DNA from: Hofstenia miamia
Lineage: Eukaryota; Xenacoelomorpha; Acoela
DNA length: 64,000 nt
Direction of reading: 5' to 3'
Assembly: GCA_004352715.1 (NCBI GenBank)
Contig: SCFE01000075.1
Location: 949,094 to 1,013,093, forward strand
In this document: positions 48,641-60,297 of the stretch, piece after piece
Layout: each line of letters opens with the position of its first letter
How positions within the stretch are numbered: the first letter of the stretch is position 1
Program-made: the position numbers and the translations under genes
The notes under the pieces: model-generated
Database searches by the model: none
Seen by the model: only the letters and a program-made list of their open reading frames with translations
Told to the model about the DNA's origin: nothing

Positions 48641-49430
48641 ATCTTGATCAAAACCAATGCCAAAGACTTCCTAGATAAGATTGAAACACCAAAGAGTAGG
48701 AAGGATGTGCAAAGACTTATGGGTTTTCTTAACTATTATGGGATGTTTATCCCCAACTTTGCAGAGAAAACCAAGAATATCTCACAATTACTAAAAAAGT
48801 CAGTTGATTTTAAATGGACCTGGTCTGAGCAGGAAAACTTAGAGTAGAACAGATGAAAAGGGAACTGAGGAAGATCCCCACTTTGAATACACCAGAATAC
48901 ACTCAAGACTTTATCATTGTGATGCTAGTGCAATGGCAATAAGCAGTGTGTTGAGCCAGATTATTGACTGAGTTGAAAGTCCTGTGCAATACTTTAGTCA
49001 AAAATTACGAGCAGCAGAGCAGAACTACAGTGCCACTAAATGCAAAATGCTGGCCATAGTGGAGTCATTGAAAAAATTACAATACTTCTTACTCAGACAT
49101 ACCTTTGTTGTGAGCACAGACAACAGTGCACTCACATGGCTAAAAAAGTTTTCAGGCAATAAGTCCAACATTGTAGCCTGATGGATCAAGTATATAAATG
49201 ACTTTTTGTTTACCATTCAACACTTGCCAGGAAAACTGCATCTCAACACTGATTATTGGACTGCAGTTCCTAGTTATGAGCGAGATCTCAAGAAGCCTGC
49301 AAGAGAAAGAATACAGTTCAGATTTATTCCATTAATGGAGTATGAGCTGCTGCCTGAAATTAATGCTGACCAACAAGGCAATGCTATCTTGCCTATCATA
49401 GTTTGTGAAGAAATCACTTAGCAAGAAATA
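48641..49430 (+). pseudogene. RT connection and RNase H of the gypsy element
   Basis: 'RLMGFLNYYGMFIPNFAEKT' (about 48710-48772) is the standard connection motif after gypsy RT. RNase H follows with a D-A-S motif near 48920, then 'QYFSQKLRAAEQNYSATKCK' (about 48985-49045) and 'VVSTDNSALTWLKKF' (about 49108-49152). Stops at 48845-48847 and 49179-49181 interrupt it. Confidence 0.85.
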
Positions 49431-49457
49431 ATTCAACATCAAAGGCATGACAAAGTA

Positions 49458-50457
49458 NNNNNNNNNNNNNNNNNNNNNNNNNNNNNNNNNNNNNNNNNNN
49501 NNNNNNNNNNNNNNNNNNNNNNNNNNNNNNNNNNNNNNNNNNNNNNNNNNNNNNNNNNNNNNNNNNNNNNNNNNNNNNNNNNNNNNNNNNNNNNNNNNNN
49601 NNNNNNNNNNNNNNNNNNNNNNNNNNNNNNNNNNNNNNNNNNNNNNNNNNNNNNNNNNNNNNNNNNNNNNNNNNNNNNNNNNNNNNNNNNNNNNNNNNNN
49701 NNNNNNNNNNNNNNNNNNNNNNNNNNNNNNNNNNNNNNNNNNNNNNNNNNNNNNNNNNNNNNNNNNNNNNNNNNNNNNNNNNNNNNNNNNNNNNNNNNNN
49801 NNNNNNNNNNNNNNNNNNNNNNNNNNNNNNNNNNNNNNNNNNNNNNNNNNNNNNNNNNNNNNNNNNNNNNNNNNNNNNNNNNNNNNNNNNNNNNNNNNNN
49901 NNNNNNNNNNNNNNNNNNNNNNNNNNNNNNNNNNNNNNNNNNNNNNNNNNNNNNNNNNNNNNNNNNNNNNNNNNNNNNNNNNNNNNNNNNNNNNNNNNNN
50001 NNNNNNNNNNNNNNNNNNNNNNNNNNNNNNNNNNNNNNNNNNNNNNNNNNNNNNNNNNNNNNNNNNNNNNNNNNNNNNNNNNNNNNNNNNNNNNNNNNNN
50101 NNNNNNNNNNNNNNNNNNNNNNNNNNNNNNNNNNNNNNNNNNNNNNNNNNNNNNNNNNNNNNNNNNNNNNNNNNNNNNNNNNNNNNNNNNNNNNNNNNNN
50201 NNNNNNNNNNNNNNNNNNNNNNNNNNNNNNNNNNNNNNNNNNNNNNNNNNNNNNNNNNNNNNNNNNNNNNNNNNNNNNNNNNNNNNNNNNNNNNNNNNNN
50301 NNNNNNNNNNNNNNNNNNNNNNNNNNNNNNNNNNNNNNNNNNNNNNNNNNNNNNNNNNNNNNNNNNNNNNNNNNNNNNNNNNNNNNNNNNNNNNNNNNNN
50401 NNNNNNNNNNNNNNNNNNNNNNNNNNNNNNNNNNNNNNNNNNNNNNNNNNNNNNNNN
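49458..50457. other. Assembly gap of 1000 N
   Basis: An exactly 1000-base gap between the RNase H and integrase regions. It would cover the integrase zinc-binding domain. CpG frequency differs between its two sides, so the joined pieces might derive from different copies. Confidence 0.99.
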
Positions 50458-50789
50458 AGATTATAAATAGGATAAAAGACCCTTTTTTCATGATGAACCC
50501 TGTGGTGAATAGATACTTCAAACAATACAACTGGCAAATCAATGTACAAGGTCTCTTATACACAAAAAGCCAGAACAACTGTTTAGCTATTCTGGAATAA
50601 TTTTGCCACAATCTTGTTAGAAGAAGTCATGAATGAGGCCATATGGATATAATGTAGATGGAGAATACCTTTAATACTACACAATACATTACTATTGGAG
50701 TGAGGTCAGCCATAGTCAAAGTCATTGATAAATTTGAGAAGTGTCTCTTGCAAAATGCAAATCTTTTCCCTAAACAAAGAGCAGAACTC

Positions 50790-51835
50790 ATGAGCTGAGA
50801 GACCTAACAAGGTAGTCCATATCGACTTAAAGAAGTTATCAAAGGATGATGATGGATATCAGTACCTTTTGGTTTTGGTTGACCACTTCACCAAATATGC
50901 TCAGCTGATTCCTCTAAGTAGCATCATTGCCAAAAGAGTTGCAGAAAAGATAGTGAAAGAATGGATTCTTAAATTTGGACCAATGGAGAAACTCATCTCT
51001 GATCTAGGGTCCCAATTTGAAAATAATTTAATGGAAGCCTTAATGCAAGAACTGGAAGTACTACACAAGTTCACTACTGCTTATCATCCACAAGCCATTG
51101 GATTAGTTGAATGATTAAACTGGACATTGATGAATTTACTCAGAGTAGCTCTCTCACATGCCGCTGGTAATCAATGGAAATGAGTAAACAAAGTTATAGA
51201 GTACTTTTATACCTCAGTACATTCCACTACTAAAGTAAAGCCATTTAAGGCCATGTTTGGACGTGAAGCCCTTACCCTGCTCTCTATGATGTTCCTGAAC
51301 TATCATGATATCAATATGGAAAAATACGTCTCATGTCTGATGAGCAAAATGTAACAAATCCATCTCATGGTGTATCATAATACAAATCAATCCATAATAC
51401 ATCAGAAGCAGAATTTAAACAAAAAATTATATGACGAACTGCATAAGCATGGGACAAAGTTTTCACTTACTTTCCACCTCCTGTCACTGATCTTCACTTA
51501 CTTTCCACCTCCTGTCACTGATCACAACCAAGTGTGAAAATTAGTAATGAATTGGCAGGGCCCATTTATAATAGAGAAGGTACTTGATCATAACAATTAC
51601 ACATTAAATAATGGTAAAAGTGTGCCATAACAGCTTAAACATGCCATAAAGGACATTGAGAACGTCATTATAGATGACAATAGTGAATTTACATTGGTCG
51701 ATAATGGTAATGATATGTATGAAAAGTACGACAATTTAACTGAATTTTCCAAAGAAGACTTTGACAAAATTGATTTTGATGATAGTGATATTGATCAGAA
51801 TGATCCTATTAGTACATGTGTATTGCCCCAATGAA
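50790..51835 (+). pseudogene. Integrase of the gypsy element
   Basis: The catalytic core is visible: 'YLLVLVDHFTKYAQLIPL' (about 50860-50915), 'LISDLGSQFENNLM' (about 50992-51035, the second Asp), and 'YHPQAIGLVE' just before a stop at 51112-51114 (the Glu). Downstream, 'NWQGPFIIEKVLDHNNYTL' near 51552-51608 is a GPY/F-type module, and an acidic tail follows. A 33-bp tandem duplication (about 51468-51530) and several stops disrupt the frame. Confidence 0.85.
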
Positions 51836-52058
51836 GGGCAGAGATAAACAAAAGTTTGATCCCAACATTTGAGAACTTAACCTTATAAGTCCATTTAGGA
51901 ATGATACCCACCAAGAAAAAACGAGAGTTGCCAGCTCCCCCATCCCACTGCAGAGTGAGAAGGAGGATGGCAAGTAGAGCCAGTTCAGAAGCCCCTACTA
52001 GGCGCGAAAGAAAAATGTCTCCACTTGGTGGGGCAAGTGATTGCACAATCAGGGACAT

Positions 52059-52574
52059 TGTGCCCACTTAATTTTTGTAATTTTTAGTGATCTCAGTATG
52101 ATGTACTTTTATATCTGAGCATGAAGCAAAAGTAATGTCCCCTTGATTGGTGCTAACATGTTATTACTCAATTTGATTTGCAAGGGAAAACGCAATGCTT
52201 AAGTTTGTAAACAAGACAGGTAAAAACCATGATTTTGTATAAATATGAGAACTACTGTAGAGATCGATCAATAGAGTTTAACTCACTTAAAACTCAGTTT
52301 GCTTTTTCTTTACCATTATCTCTGGTTTTACATTATGTTGATAATAATAATTGTGTAAGTTTCTAGTGACAATTTGGGAGTCACTCTTCTGTGCTGGGTC
52401 AACAAATAGCTCTCAGACAGTTAGAGCCCAAATCAAGGACAGCATTAAGTTATTACTATGGTTACGTGTAGATATAATAACCTCTCGTTTGAATTCAACA
52501 TGGACAATCACTTATAATTTCTTACACTGTGATTATAATCTACCATTGATTATCACTAATGCATGGTAATTACA
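52059..52574 (+). repeat. 3' LTR of the Ty3/gypsy element
   Basis: Partner of the LTR at 44423-44939, in the same orientation with the same TGTGCCC start and ATTACA end. A GGGGCAAG/CAGGGA stretch just upstream could contain the polypurine tract, but it is not a clean purine run. Confidence 0.85.
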
Positions 52575-54229
52575 TGCCATGGATGGCATGCTTATGGAAC
52601 CATACCGTCGGCATACTATTAATAGGGTGTGAATATATTTAGTGTTGTTGCTATATAATTCAAAATTATTGATCCAATTTAGCATCCAATTTCAGTAAAA
52701 TTCAAAATTAATATTTAAATCACACATTTTGCTTGAAAAATTAATTTTTCTATCACGGATTTTAATACACTATACAACAACTTTTTTAATGTCTTACAAA
52801 TAAATTTTGGGGTTGTTTTTAATTTGCGATTATTTGTGCTACTCTTGTTTTCATCTCCTTAGCTGCAATTTTGAAGTAAATTTATCTTGTTTGAGACAAC
52901 TTCAATTCATAGTGACATTGAAAAGTGGTTATTTTTGAATTTGGACATAAAAAATAAATACAGTAGGTAATACTATAAAAAACTCAACTATTTAAACACT
53001 ATAAATATATTATGATTATATTTGATGACAATTTTAGGAATTAGATTACTACAAAGTTTACAAATAAGTTTTTTGCTGGCACTGTTTTGTAAGTATATAT
53101 CAATTTTTTTATCCCAAGATAGTTTTGAAGCACTTAAAAGTTTCTATTCACATTAAAAAACAAATATTTTTAAGTTTTTACTTTGTTTATTGTTAGAATA
53201 CTTATTTAAATTCGGAACCGTTTCGGATTGAAAACTAAATTTTTTTAAAAGTTCGGATCGGATCCGAAAATTCAAGATTCGGATTCGGATCGGATCTTAA
53301 AATGTTGCATCCGCTTTCATCTCTGATGGGTAATCTATTTCTGCTTCCATGCCAAGCAAGTCCAGCTTTTGGTTGAAATTGAAAAGTTAGTCTGATCACG
53401 TACTGGTCATGTCTGATGTTTTAATATTTCGTGGTGTTGTTAAATAAAAACGGTATCCATTTCAAATATTTTACTTGATATCTGAATTAGAGAAATATTA
53501 ATTTGAATCATATTTTACGTTTATGGAGAGTATTTAAAAATTTTTTACATTTAATCATGTTAAGGATGGCTTCAAGTTCAAGCAATGACTGCAGTGATTT
53601 CCATTGAAAAATTTTGAAACTTTCGGTTTAGCATTGACGTATTTTTATTTAAATACAATGACGAAACCAAGCTGAACCACAGCAACTCTTCATCACACAG
53701 TAAGCAATGTGACCCACGGTCCATCACTGATTAATAGGGCTATTGTAGTCACCTCATATGTGTAATAAGAATGATCCTTTTACAATTTGGATCTAAAATA
53801 TAAATGGGTTAGCCTAATGTTAGCTGTCCAGTTATTTAGATGCATCAACTCATTCTATTGAATCAGTTGATAGAAAAGCTAAGTCAGTAGAAAAAACCCC
53901 TATTTATATTCTCAAGTTACCAGCACATTTTTATAGAAAGAGCATTAGCATTGGGTGAAAAGCCAGGGCAAAGTCCAGAAATTTCCTTGTAGAGATTTGA
54001 CTACTACTTGTGTGCATCAACATTTAGCTTTTCAACTATTAATTAATGAACCTTAATAGAATTCAAAATAATCCAACAGATTTATTGCATCAGTTAAAAT
54101 TAAATGTTACATGATATTTATATCTAAATTTGCAAATAAGTATATAACATTGACCTGATGTCATTAAATTCTTTGCTCACATGGATTTCTGCTAATTGAT
54201 ACCACATGCAACTTAATTAGACAAGCTGT
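52575..54229. other. Sequence between the two gypsy elements
   Basis: AT-rich, with the CGG-word cluster listed separately. Near 53915-54010 a broken frame reads 'YILKLPAHFY' and 'RFDYYLCAS', which could be a remnant of gag from the second gypsy copy, but the match is too short to annotate. Confidence 0.4.
53212..53300. repeat. TTCGGA/CGGATCGGATC-word repeat region
   Basis: Words of the type ttcgga and ggatcggatc recur within about 90 bp in very AT-rich DNA, similar in style to 21496-21610. A possible element end, ...catctctg, lies near 53325. Confidence 0.45.
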
Positions 54230-56850
54230 TTCACATTTTTAGAATTCTCAAAAAATAGTTTTCACAACCATACAGTGTTTTTATAAATGGGAATATATGC
54301 CTTTCAGACAGCCAGCAACATTCCAAAATGTCACAAAAGTTCTGAATAACAACCATGTAGTGCCAGAGGTAATATCAGCATATATTAGCAATATGCTCAT
54401 TACAAGCAATAAAGCACTTAAGGAGCATAAGGAAAAACTGAGTTAAATATCAAATGCAGGATTATGAGTAAAGAGAGAGAAATGTCAAATCCTTCAGAAA
54501 ATATTGAATATGAATAATGGGAAGAAAATAATAAACAATTTCAAAATTGAACAACAGAAATGAGCTACAATGAATAATGGGATTTCTTAATTATTATGAT
54601 CATTTTATTCCAAGAATCACAGAAAAGACTATATCAATGTCACAACTGTTAAATAAAAAGAGACTATTTATGTGGACATGAAAGCATGAATGTAATCATT
54701 AAACACAGTCAACTATGACAAACAGCATAGTTGCAGTAGATGCCTGTTTAAGCCAAATAATCAAAGCAAAGAGTGTCTGATAAAATACATTAGTCATAAG
54801 CTCCACAATTCAGAGGAAAACTATTGATTAACAAAACTGAAAGTGTTAGTATTAGTAATGAGCCTAAGGCAATTTAGACAATTCCTAATTAGAAGTCAAT
54901 TTAAAATCCATACAGATAACTGGTTTAAGAAATTTTCTGGAGACAGATTATCAATAGTTGTGGGATTGATAGAATTTCTCCATGACTTTGATTTTATGAT
55001 CAAGCTTACATACGAATATGGATATGATGACAGCTCTACCTGAACAGCATTGAGACACTGCAAAAAAAAGATGAGAAACAAGAATTCACTTTTATTCCAT
55101 TTTCCCAAAATGAACAACTACTAGATAAATTGGTTTCAATGACAAATTTAGATGACTCCAAAAATGAAGGTCAAACAAAGTGAATGACAAAGAATGCAAC
55201 AACTTCAAACATATAAAATATTTAGCAGTTGAAATTGTATTAGTTTAATTAAATGAAAGATAAGTAAGAACATGTTTATTAAATTAAAATGCATATAAAG
55301 TTCAAAACAATGGTATACATGAAAACATAATTTACAAATGATAAAGGGAAAACACTGAGGAGATAAGGCAATGCTGTGAAAGTCATTAGTGTTTTAGGTA
55401 CTTAATCAATACTTCGATATATTGATAACACTAGAAATAATTTAGTGAATAGATTTTGTCTATAGAATGAGTGTGAAATCGTTCTTTGCTTGGATTCAGA
55501 TGTTCAAAATATTATTGTCCTTTCAGCTCTTTTAAATAATCTTGTGACTTTATTGTCCAAGAAATTTGGTAGTGCAAGAAAACAAGGCGAGGCATTGTCA
55601 AAGATTGAATACATTGTGTTTTCATTTATCATGTGAATTTGTGGTACTGTTAAGATATGCTTAAGACTATGTAAACAAGAAAGTCTTGATGATCATCTTT
55701 TCAGAACATTGTAGATGTGGATAGTTTTGTATAAAATGTGATTCCAAGTATTTTCATCAATAATTTAATAGAACTGGACTGGAAGTTACCAGATCATGTT
55801 TATTGCCTACCAAAAGTAGCTTTGATTATTCTATTGAAATGCTCATATGATTTATGACACACCATTTGGACATTTGAGAAATTGGCAAGTTACTGTTAAC
55901 CAAATAATGAACTGTAATAATGTCATCCATGTACATGACCAAGAAGGTATCTGGGCAATATATAATGAAACAAAAAAATGGGGTATTCACTTGTCCAAGG
56001 CTATTTTCTCTGCAATGTGTGAGCTTATTTTGGTTTAACCACATCTGTTTTCCTTGTAAATTACAAACCAACTTATTAATTCAGGATGATGTGGCACTAC
56101 AAAACACATAAGTGAAAACTTACAAAGAAAAGAGTCTTGTATGTGGCATCAAAGAATTTCAATAGAATTGCTTTTGCCAAAATACTATTAAAAGGATGTT
56201 CTCAAGAAATTTCAAGGACATTGCCACACTGGTTTGTACCAAATGGAGACTACTATTCATGAAAACTTCATACCACTTATCTAAGAAAAAACATTGGAGA
56301 CAAATGTCAAAAACGTGCATTCTGCAAACCAATGATAGATTTCCAGAGCAATGCATGAAACTGGAAAAAATTTAGCAATATTGATACAGAACAGCTATCT
56401 AAAAATTAGAGTAATTCTTCCTATGCTTTTTTATTGCTGGATAATTTTACAATATACTACAAAATTAAAGCTCAAACTATCTCTCATACCATATATAAAA
56501 AATGGATGTGCATATTTGGCGTAATGGAGCAACTCATAACTGATCAGGGAGGACATTTTGAAAGTGAACTCCTCCAATGTCAAACAAAAAAATCTTGAAA
56601 TTGTGCACAACCATATAATGTCGCACGACCCTCAAGCTAATGGTACTGTTGGACATATTAATTGTACTTAAATCAAAATAGTTGGGGGGGGGCAATGACC
56701 TCATATGTTAGTAGACACAAAATGGCCCAGTTTGACTCCCCATGATTGAGCATATTTATAATACATCAACCCATGTTACTACAAAGTCAACACCTAACAA
56801 AGCCGTCTTTGGCCGCTACTCCTATCTTAATCAATCAATATCTAGTGCCC
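54230..56850 (+). pseudogene. Second Ty3/gypsy pol remnant, heavily decayed
   Basis: Fragments in several frames follow pol order. 'RQPATFQNVTKVLNNNHVVP' and 'AYISNMLITSNKALKEHKEK' (about 54308-54440) are RT with a ruined YxDD box. 'MGFLNYYDHFIPRITEKT' near 54575-54630 is the connection. 'FKIHTDNWFKKFSGDRLSIV' near 54900-54960 is RNase H, matching the first gypsy copy. 'KKWMCIFGVMEQLITDQGGH' near 56500-56560 is integrase with its second Asp. The RNase H-to-integrase distance is longer than expected, so something may be inserted at about 55.2-56.1 kb. No LTRs were found. It is the same lineage as the 44.4-52.6 kb element but older. Confidence 0.75.
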
Positions 56851-56953
56851 TTTCAAAAAATATGATGTCTCTGTTGAACTCTCACAGTCAAAAGTAATCA
56901 CAATTATACAATTTATATATAAATAAATACAACAATTTATGTATGTATGCATG

Positions 56954-56964
56954 GATATATATAT

Positions 56965-57001
<37 letters not shown>
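56954..57001. repeat. (TA)n microsatellite
   Basis: Alternating A/T tract with a short interruption near 56970. Confidence 0.95.
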
Positions 57002-57004
<3 letters not shown>

Positions 57005-57199
57005 ATGCAATCTATCCACGCTTTACTTTGTGTACACAGCACAAAGTGCCATGTAAAAAGGAAAGTTGGAAAACTTCAATAGAAACATTACAATAGGAAC
57101 TGGGGGAGAGTTCCATTATGAATATATTTAAGTGCTGCTGGTAGAAAGGTTTGGCTTCATTGTACATCTTTGTTCCTATCTAGAATAGCTTTATTCCGA

Positions 57200-58940
57200 A
57201 TATTGTATTTTGAGAACTTCATTCGCTTTCATTGTGGGAGGATTATTATCATTATAAATTTTCCAGGCCTATTGTTAAACAATTTCGTTGAAAATACTGT
57301 TATTACTATCAATAAGCTCGTTTTTACTAATGTTAGACAGTTTGGAAAACAATTTGAGCGGTGTTCGTAAAGATTTTCTGTTGTTTACCAAAATTCCAGG
57401 TACCCACACCACAGAAGCATAAGTGTATATTGGCTTAATGCATGTTTTAAAATTAATCCATTGTTTATGGGTTAGTATAAATTCAACAAAGAAACCCTTT
57501 GATAAAACGGAATGAAATGCTTTAAAAGAAGTCAATCTACTAGATCATTCAAATCCTTGTTTATTTTAATACCCAGATATTTTACTAAGGTTGTTACATA
57601 TTCATTTATTTCAATTACTTAAGAAAGGTATCATTCTTGAATTCTTGATATTTTGATGTTTGCACACAAAATGTTGATTTTGCTTCATTAATGATACGGT
57701 TGTTTGTTTTTGACAATTGTATGACATCATTTTTCTCAAAACTATATTAATCCCGCTCGCTAGTACGATGTTAAAATATCTCCAGTTATGCATGTATCAT
57801 GAGTGTATTTAATTATTTCTGACGTTTGAGGGTACGTTAGTTTCTTTGGGCATATTTCATCCGTGAGGTGTGTAAACAGCACACCTGGCATTGGTCTCTC
57901 TTGCGGCACTTTAACAGATAGAGTAATATTTTCAGAGAATTTTAAGTTTTCGAATTGAACACTCAGATTAAAATTAGAAAGATACTTACTGATAAAATTT
58001 GCCATCCATGGTGATTGTAGTTTTATTCTGTTTACGATTTTTTTGGAATTCTGTGTTATAAGCACTACTGTAATCTAGAAATGCAATCTTTATGATAACC
58101 ATTTGTTTAGAGTTCATTGTTGTCGTTATTTTGTCAATTAAATACAATAATGTATATGTTGCTGACCTATCTTTTTGTAGGCAAATTAGTTTGAATCTAA
58201 AGAATTATTAAATTTACTAGTGTAGCAAGAGACCAGACATCTTGCTGCAATAGGTGTTATTGTTTTTGGTCTGAAGTGTTAATAGTTATTTTTATCTGGT
58301 TTTGGTATTTTTTGGTATGGGTATTACTACTGTTGATTTCCATCTTGTTGGGTAATAATACTCAGATACCTATTTTTAGTACAAATAGCGAGAGGGTTTA
58401 GCCAGTTCCTTTGAAATTTTTTAAAAATACCAAGTGGTAATACACTTTTCGCGGTGATTTTTTTATTCTTATCTTTCTAAGGCTATTTTCAACTATTAAT
58501 TCTGTAATTATTGCTACATCTTCATCATTGTCGTCAAAATCGCATGATTGATCGTCCCGAGGGTTAAATTTGTTACATGAACTCTAAGCCGTACTCAGCT
58601 TATGTGCTTTAAGAGAGTTTGTTTGTATCTTAGGTGTTGTTGGCTTTATGCGTCTTCCCATTTCAATATATAATTGATCGACTGTAAATTTTTAATTTTA
58701 AAATATTTGTTAATTTTTCTCTGTAAAACGTTCAGTTCATACTTCTTCTTGACAATTTAATAGCGACTTCTTATTTGCCAGCATAGATCTTAAGAAATTA
58801 TCCTGTAAATATTGGATTCCTTTATTGCGGACTTTATAATTATTAGTGTTGGTTTGTAAAATTTGTAATATTTGGTTTTCAATTGTATTAACTTGATTAT
58901 CAATATTGTTGTTTTCTTCTAAGGAGTTCACTCTAATCTA
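57200..58940 (-). pseudogene. LINE (CR1/Jockey-like) reverse transcriptase remnant
   Basis: On the minus strand, going 5' to 3', there is a coiled-looking segment (58931-58737, with 'IDNQVNTIENQILQILQTN') and then RT-like stretches across shifting frames. The frame 58065-57760 includes 'SVKVPQERPMPGVLFTHLTD', a broken version of the V-P-Q-G-S-x-L-G-P-L-L-F motif. It also has 'IIKYTHDTCITGD', where I-K-Y-A-D-D-T is expected. Further on, 'CIKPIYTYASVVWVPGI' (about 57440-57390) matches the conserved post-RT I-x-P-x-x-x-Y-x-x-x-x-W motif of these LINEs. Stops and frame changes are frequent; the copy is dead. Confidence 0.65.
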
Positions 58941-59333
58941 TTTCATCTACTATTAACTCCATTTTTGTTATATTAACCTTTTCGATGTTGTGCTCGGCCT
59001 TAAACGGAGAAAATTTAGGTTTCAAGGTAATTGCCATGTTATATAATGCTACAACTTCCTATTGGTGGTTCAATTTCTACTGTATATACATTTTTATGTT
59101 TTATATGAAGCATCTTGTTGGCTTTCATTGGGAAAAAAAACGTAGGCTTATCTACTATATTGCTCAGCTAAAAATCTTTGATTACTTTTAAAGTTTTTTT
59201 ATTTGCATTACCAAGTAGTATTGTATAGTCATTTTGGTAAACTTTAGAAATTAATCTCATTGTGAATCTTAATATTTAATTACTTTCATGTTTTCTTCTT
59301 CTGGGTGGTAGATAGATTAATAGCCACTATGCA

Positions 59334-59359
59334 CCCTAACCCTAACCCTAACCCTAACC
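59334..59359. repeat. Interstitial telomeric-type repeat (CCCTAA)n
   Basis: Just over four perfect CCCTAA units (TTAGGG on the minus strand), the metazoan telomere motif, lie internally in the scaffold. The minus-strand continuation (gtgcatagtggctatt...) is non-repetitive. Confidence 0.95.
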
Positions 59360-59884
59360 TTTGTCTGCAAACTACTATGATCATTTCAATATCGGTTTTG
59401 GCACTTCTTTTATCATTTTGGGAGCATGAATGCACCAATCCGTACTGAGATACATAAGTAGGCACCCCACTTGTTTCTAAAAAAACTATCCAAGTTGTGA
59501 TCAAGTCTAAAAAGATAGTAGTTTTCAATACTTATTGTCACATTTGGTGTGTTTTATCTAACTTCGTTTCCTAAATACATGCTAAAATATAGGAATTTTC
59601 TTTGAGTACACTTTGAAATTCGAAAAATTTCAATACTATGCCATTGACATTATTACTAAAAACATTTGGGTAGGATGATTTAGATAAGTCATGGATGCTT
59701 AGTCAATTGACAATCTTACTATTTCCATCTAATAATTGCAGGTCTTTTATTCTTATTTGTTTAGGGTGTTTGGTTCTTTGTCTATTAATTCCCTCTTTCT
59801 TTTCAGCAGATTGTTCTAAAGTTTCTTTTCTTGTTTTGTTAATCCATGAGATATTATAAGACAACAAAAGAGTAGTTCTTAATG

Positions 59885-60110
59885 TAGTGTCAGACGGTGC
59901 AGGTCGTTATTTATCAGCTAGTCTGTGTTTTCTCATGTTTGTAAATATGTTAATAACAAAATTGTATATAAGGAGATACTATTTATTGTAAATAGAACTC
60001 GTCTTTTTGCTTATTGTTAGAATCAGGGTTGCTCTAGTTAATGTTCACCTAAGCAACCTTCCGCCTTGACATTAAGTTCTCTGGTACTGTTTACGCTATA
60101 GCTAACCCAG
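59885..60110 (+). repeat. LTR-like fragment related to the leader near 45.2 kb
   Basis: It starts tgtcagacggtgcagg near 59887, has a TATA-like tatataagg near 59968 and ends into ttgttagaatcaggg near 60017. That junction and the following 90 bp resemble 45176-45260. It reads as a solo or truncated LTR plus leader of another LTR retroelement. No matching second LTR is found in the window. Confidence 0.4.
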
Positions 60111-60297
60111 TAATACTACATTAAATGCACTACGATTACCGCTGAGGAGTACTTTTTCAGCTCACAAGAAGTCATCTTCTAGTCTATCAGATTTATTACC
60201 TTTGGTACTTTTCAGTAGATTGCTTAATCTTAGATCACATATCACCTGAGGTTTGATGTAGTTGATGTAATGATCTTTAAGCTATATTAAATATTCA

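Larger units (their letters stand above)
38951..49300. other. CpG desert
   Basis: Reading line by line I find about six CpG dinucleotides between 39001 and 48900, although G and C together make up about a third of the bases. Neighbouring stretches on either side contain one or more CpG per 100 bp. TG and CA are correspondingly frequent, and many broken codons in the gypsy pol are TGA where CGA would be expected. The pattern is that of long-term CpG methylation and deamination, or a similar targeted mutational process. The left edge is near 38.95 kb. The right edge is gradual and close to the 49458-50457 gap. Confidence 0.85.
44423..52574 (+). mobile_element. Ty3/gypsy LTR retrotransposon, decayed (two LTRs)
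   Basis: Two related LTRs (44423-44939 and 52059-52574) bracket gag-like, protease, reverse transcriptase, RNase H and integrase remnants in the order PR-RT-RH-IN that defines Ty3/gypsy. Every domain is interrupted by stops or frame changes, so the copy is inactive. A 1000-N gap lies between RNase H and integrase. The 5' half lies in the CpG desert, while the 3' part past the gap retains more CpG. Confidence 0.88.

Noticed and set aside
55826-56071. Minus-strand frame with a MYMDD box, considered as a Ty1/copia RT
   Set aside because: No other RT motif is found upstream or downstream in that strand, and the surrounding plus strand carries gypsy remnants. A four-residue match is too weak.
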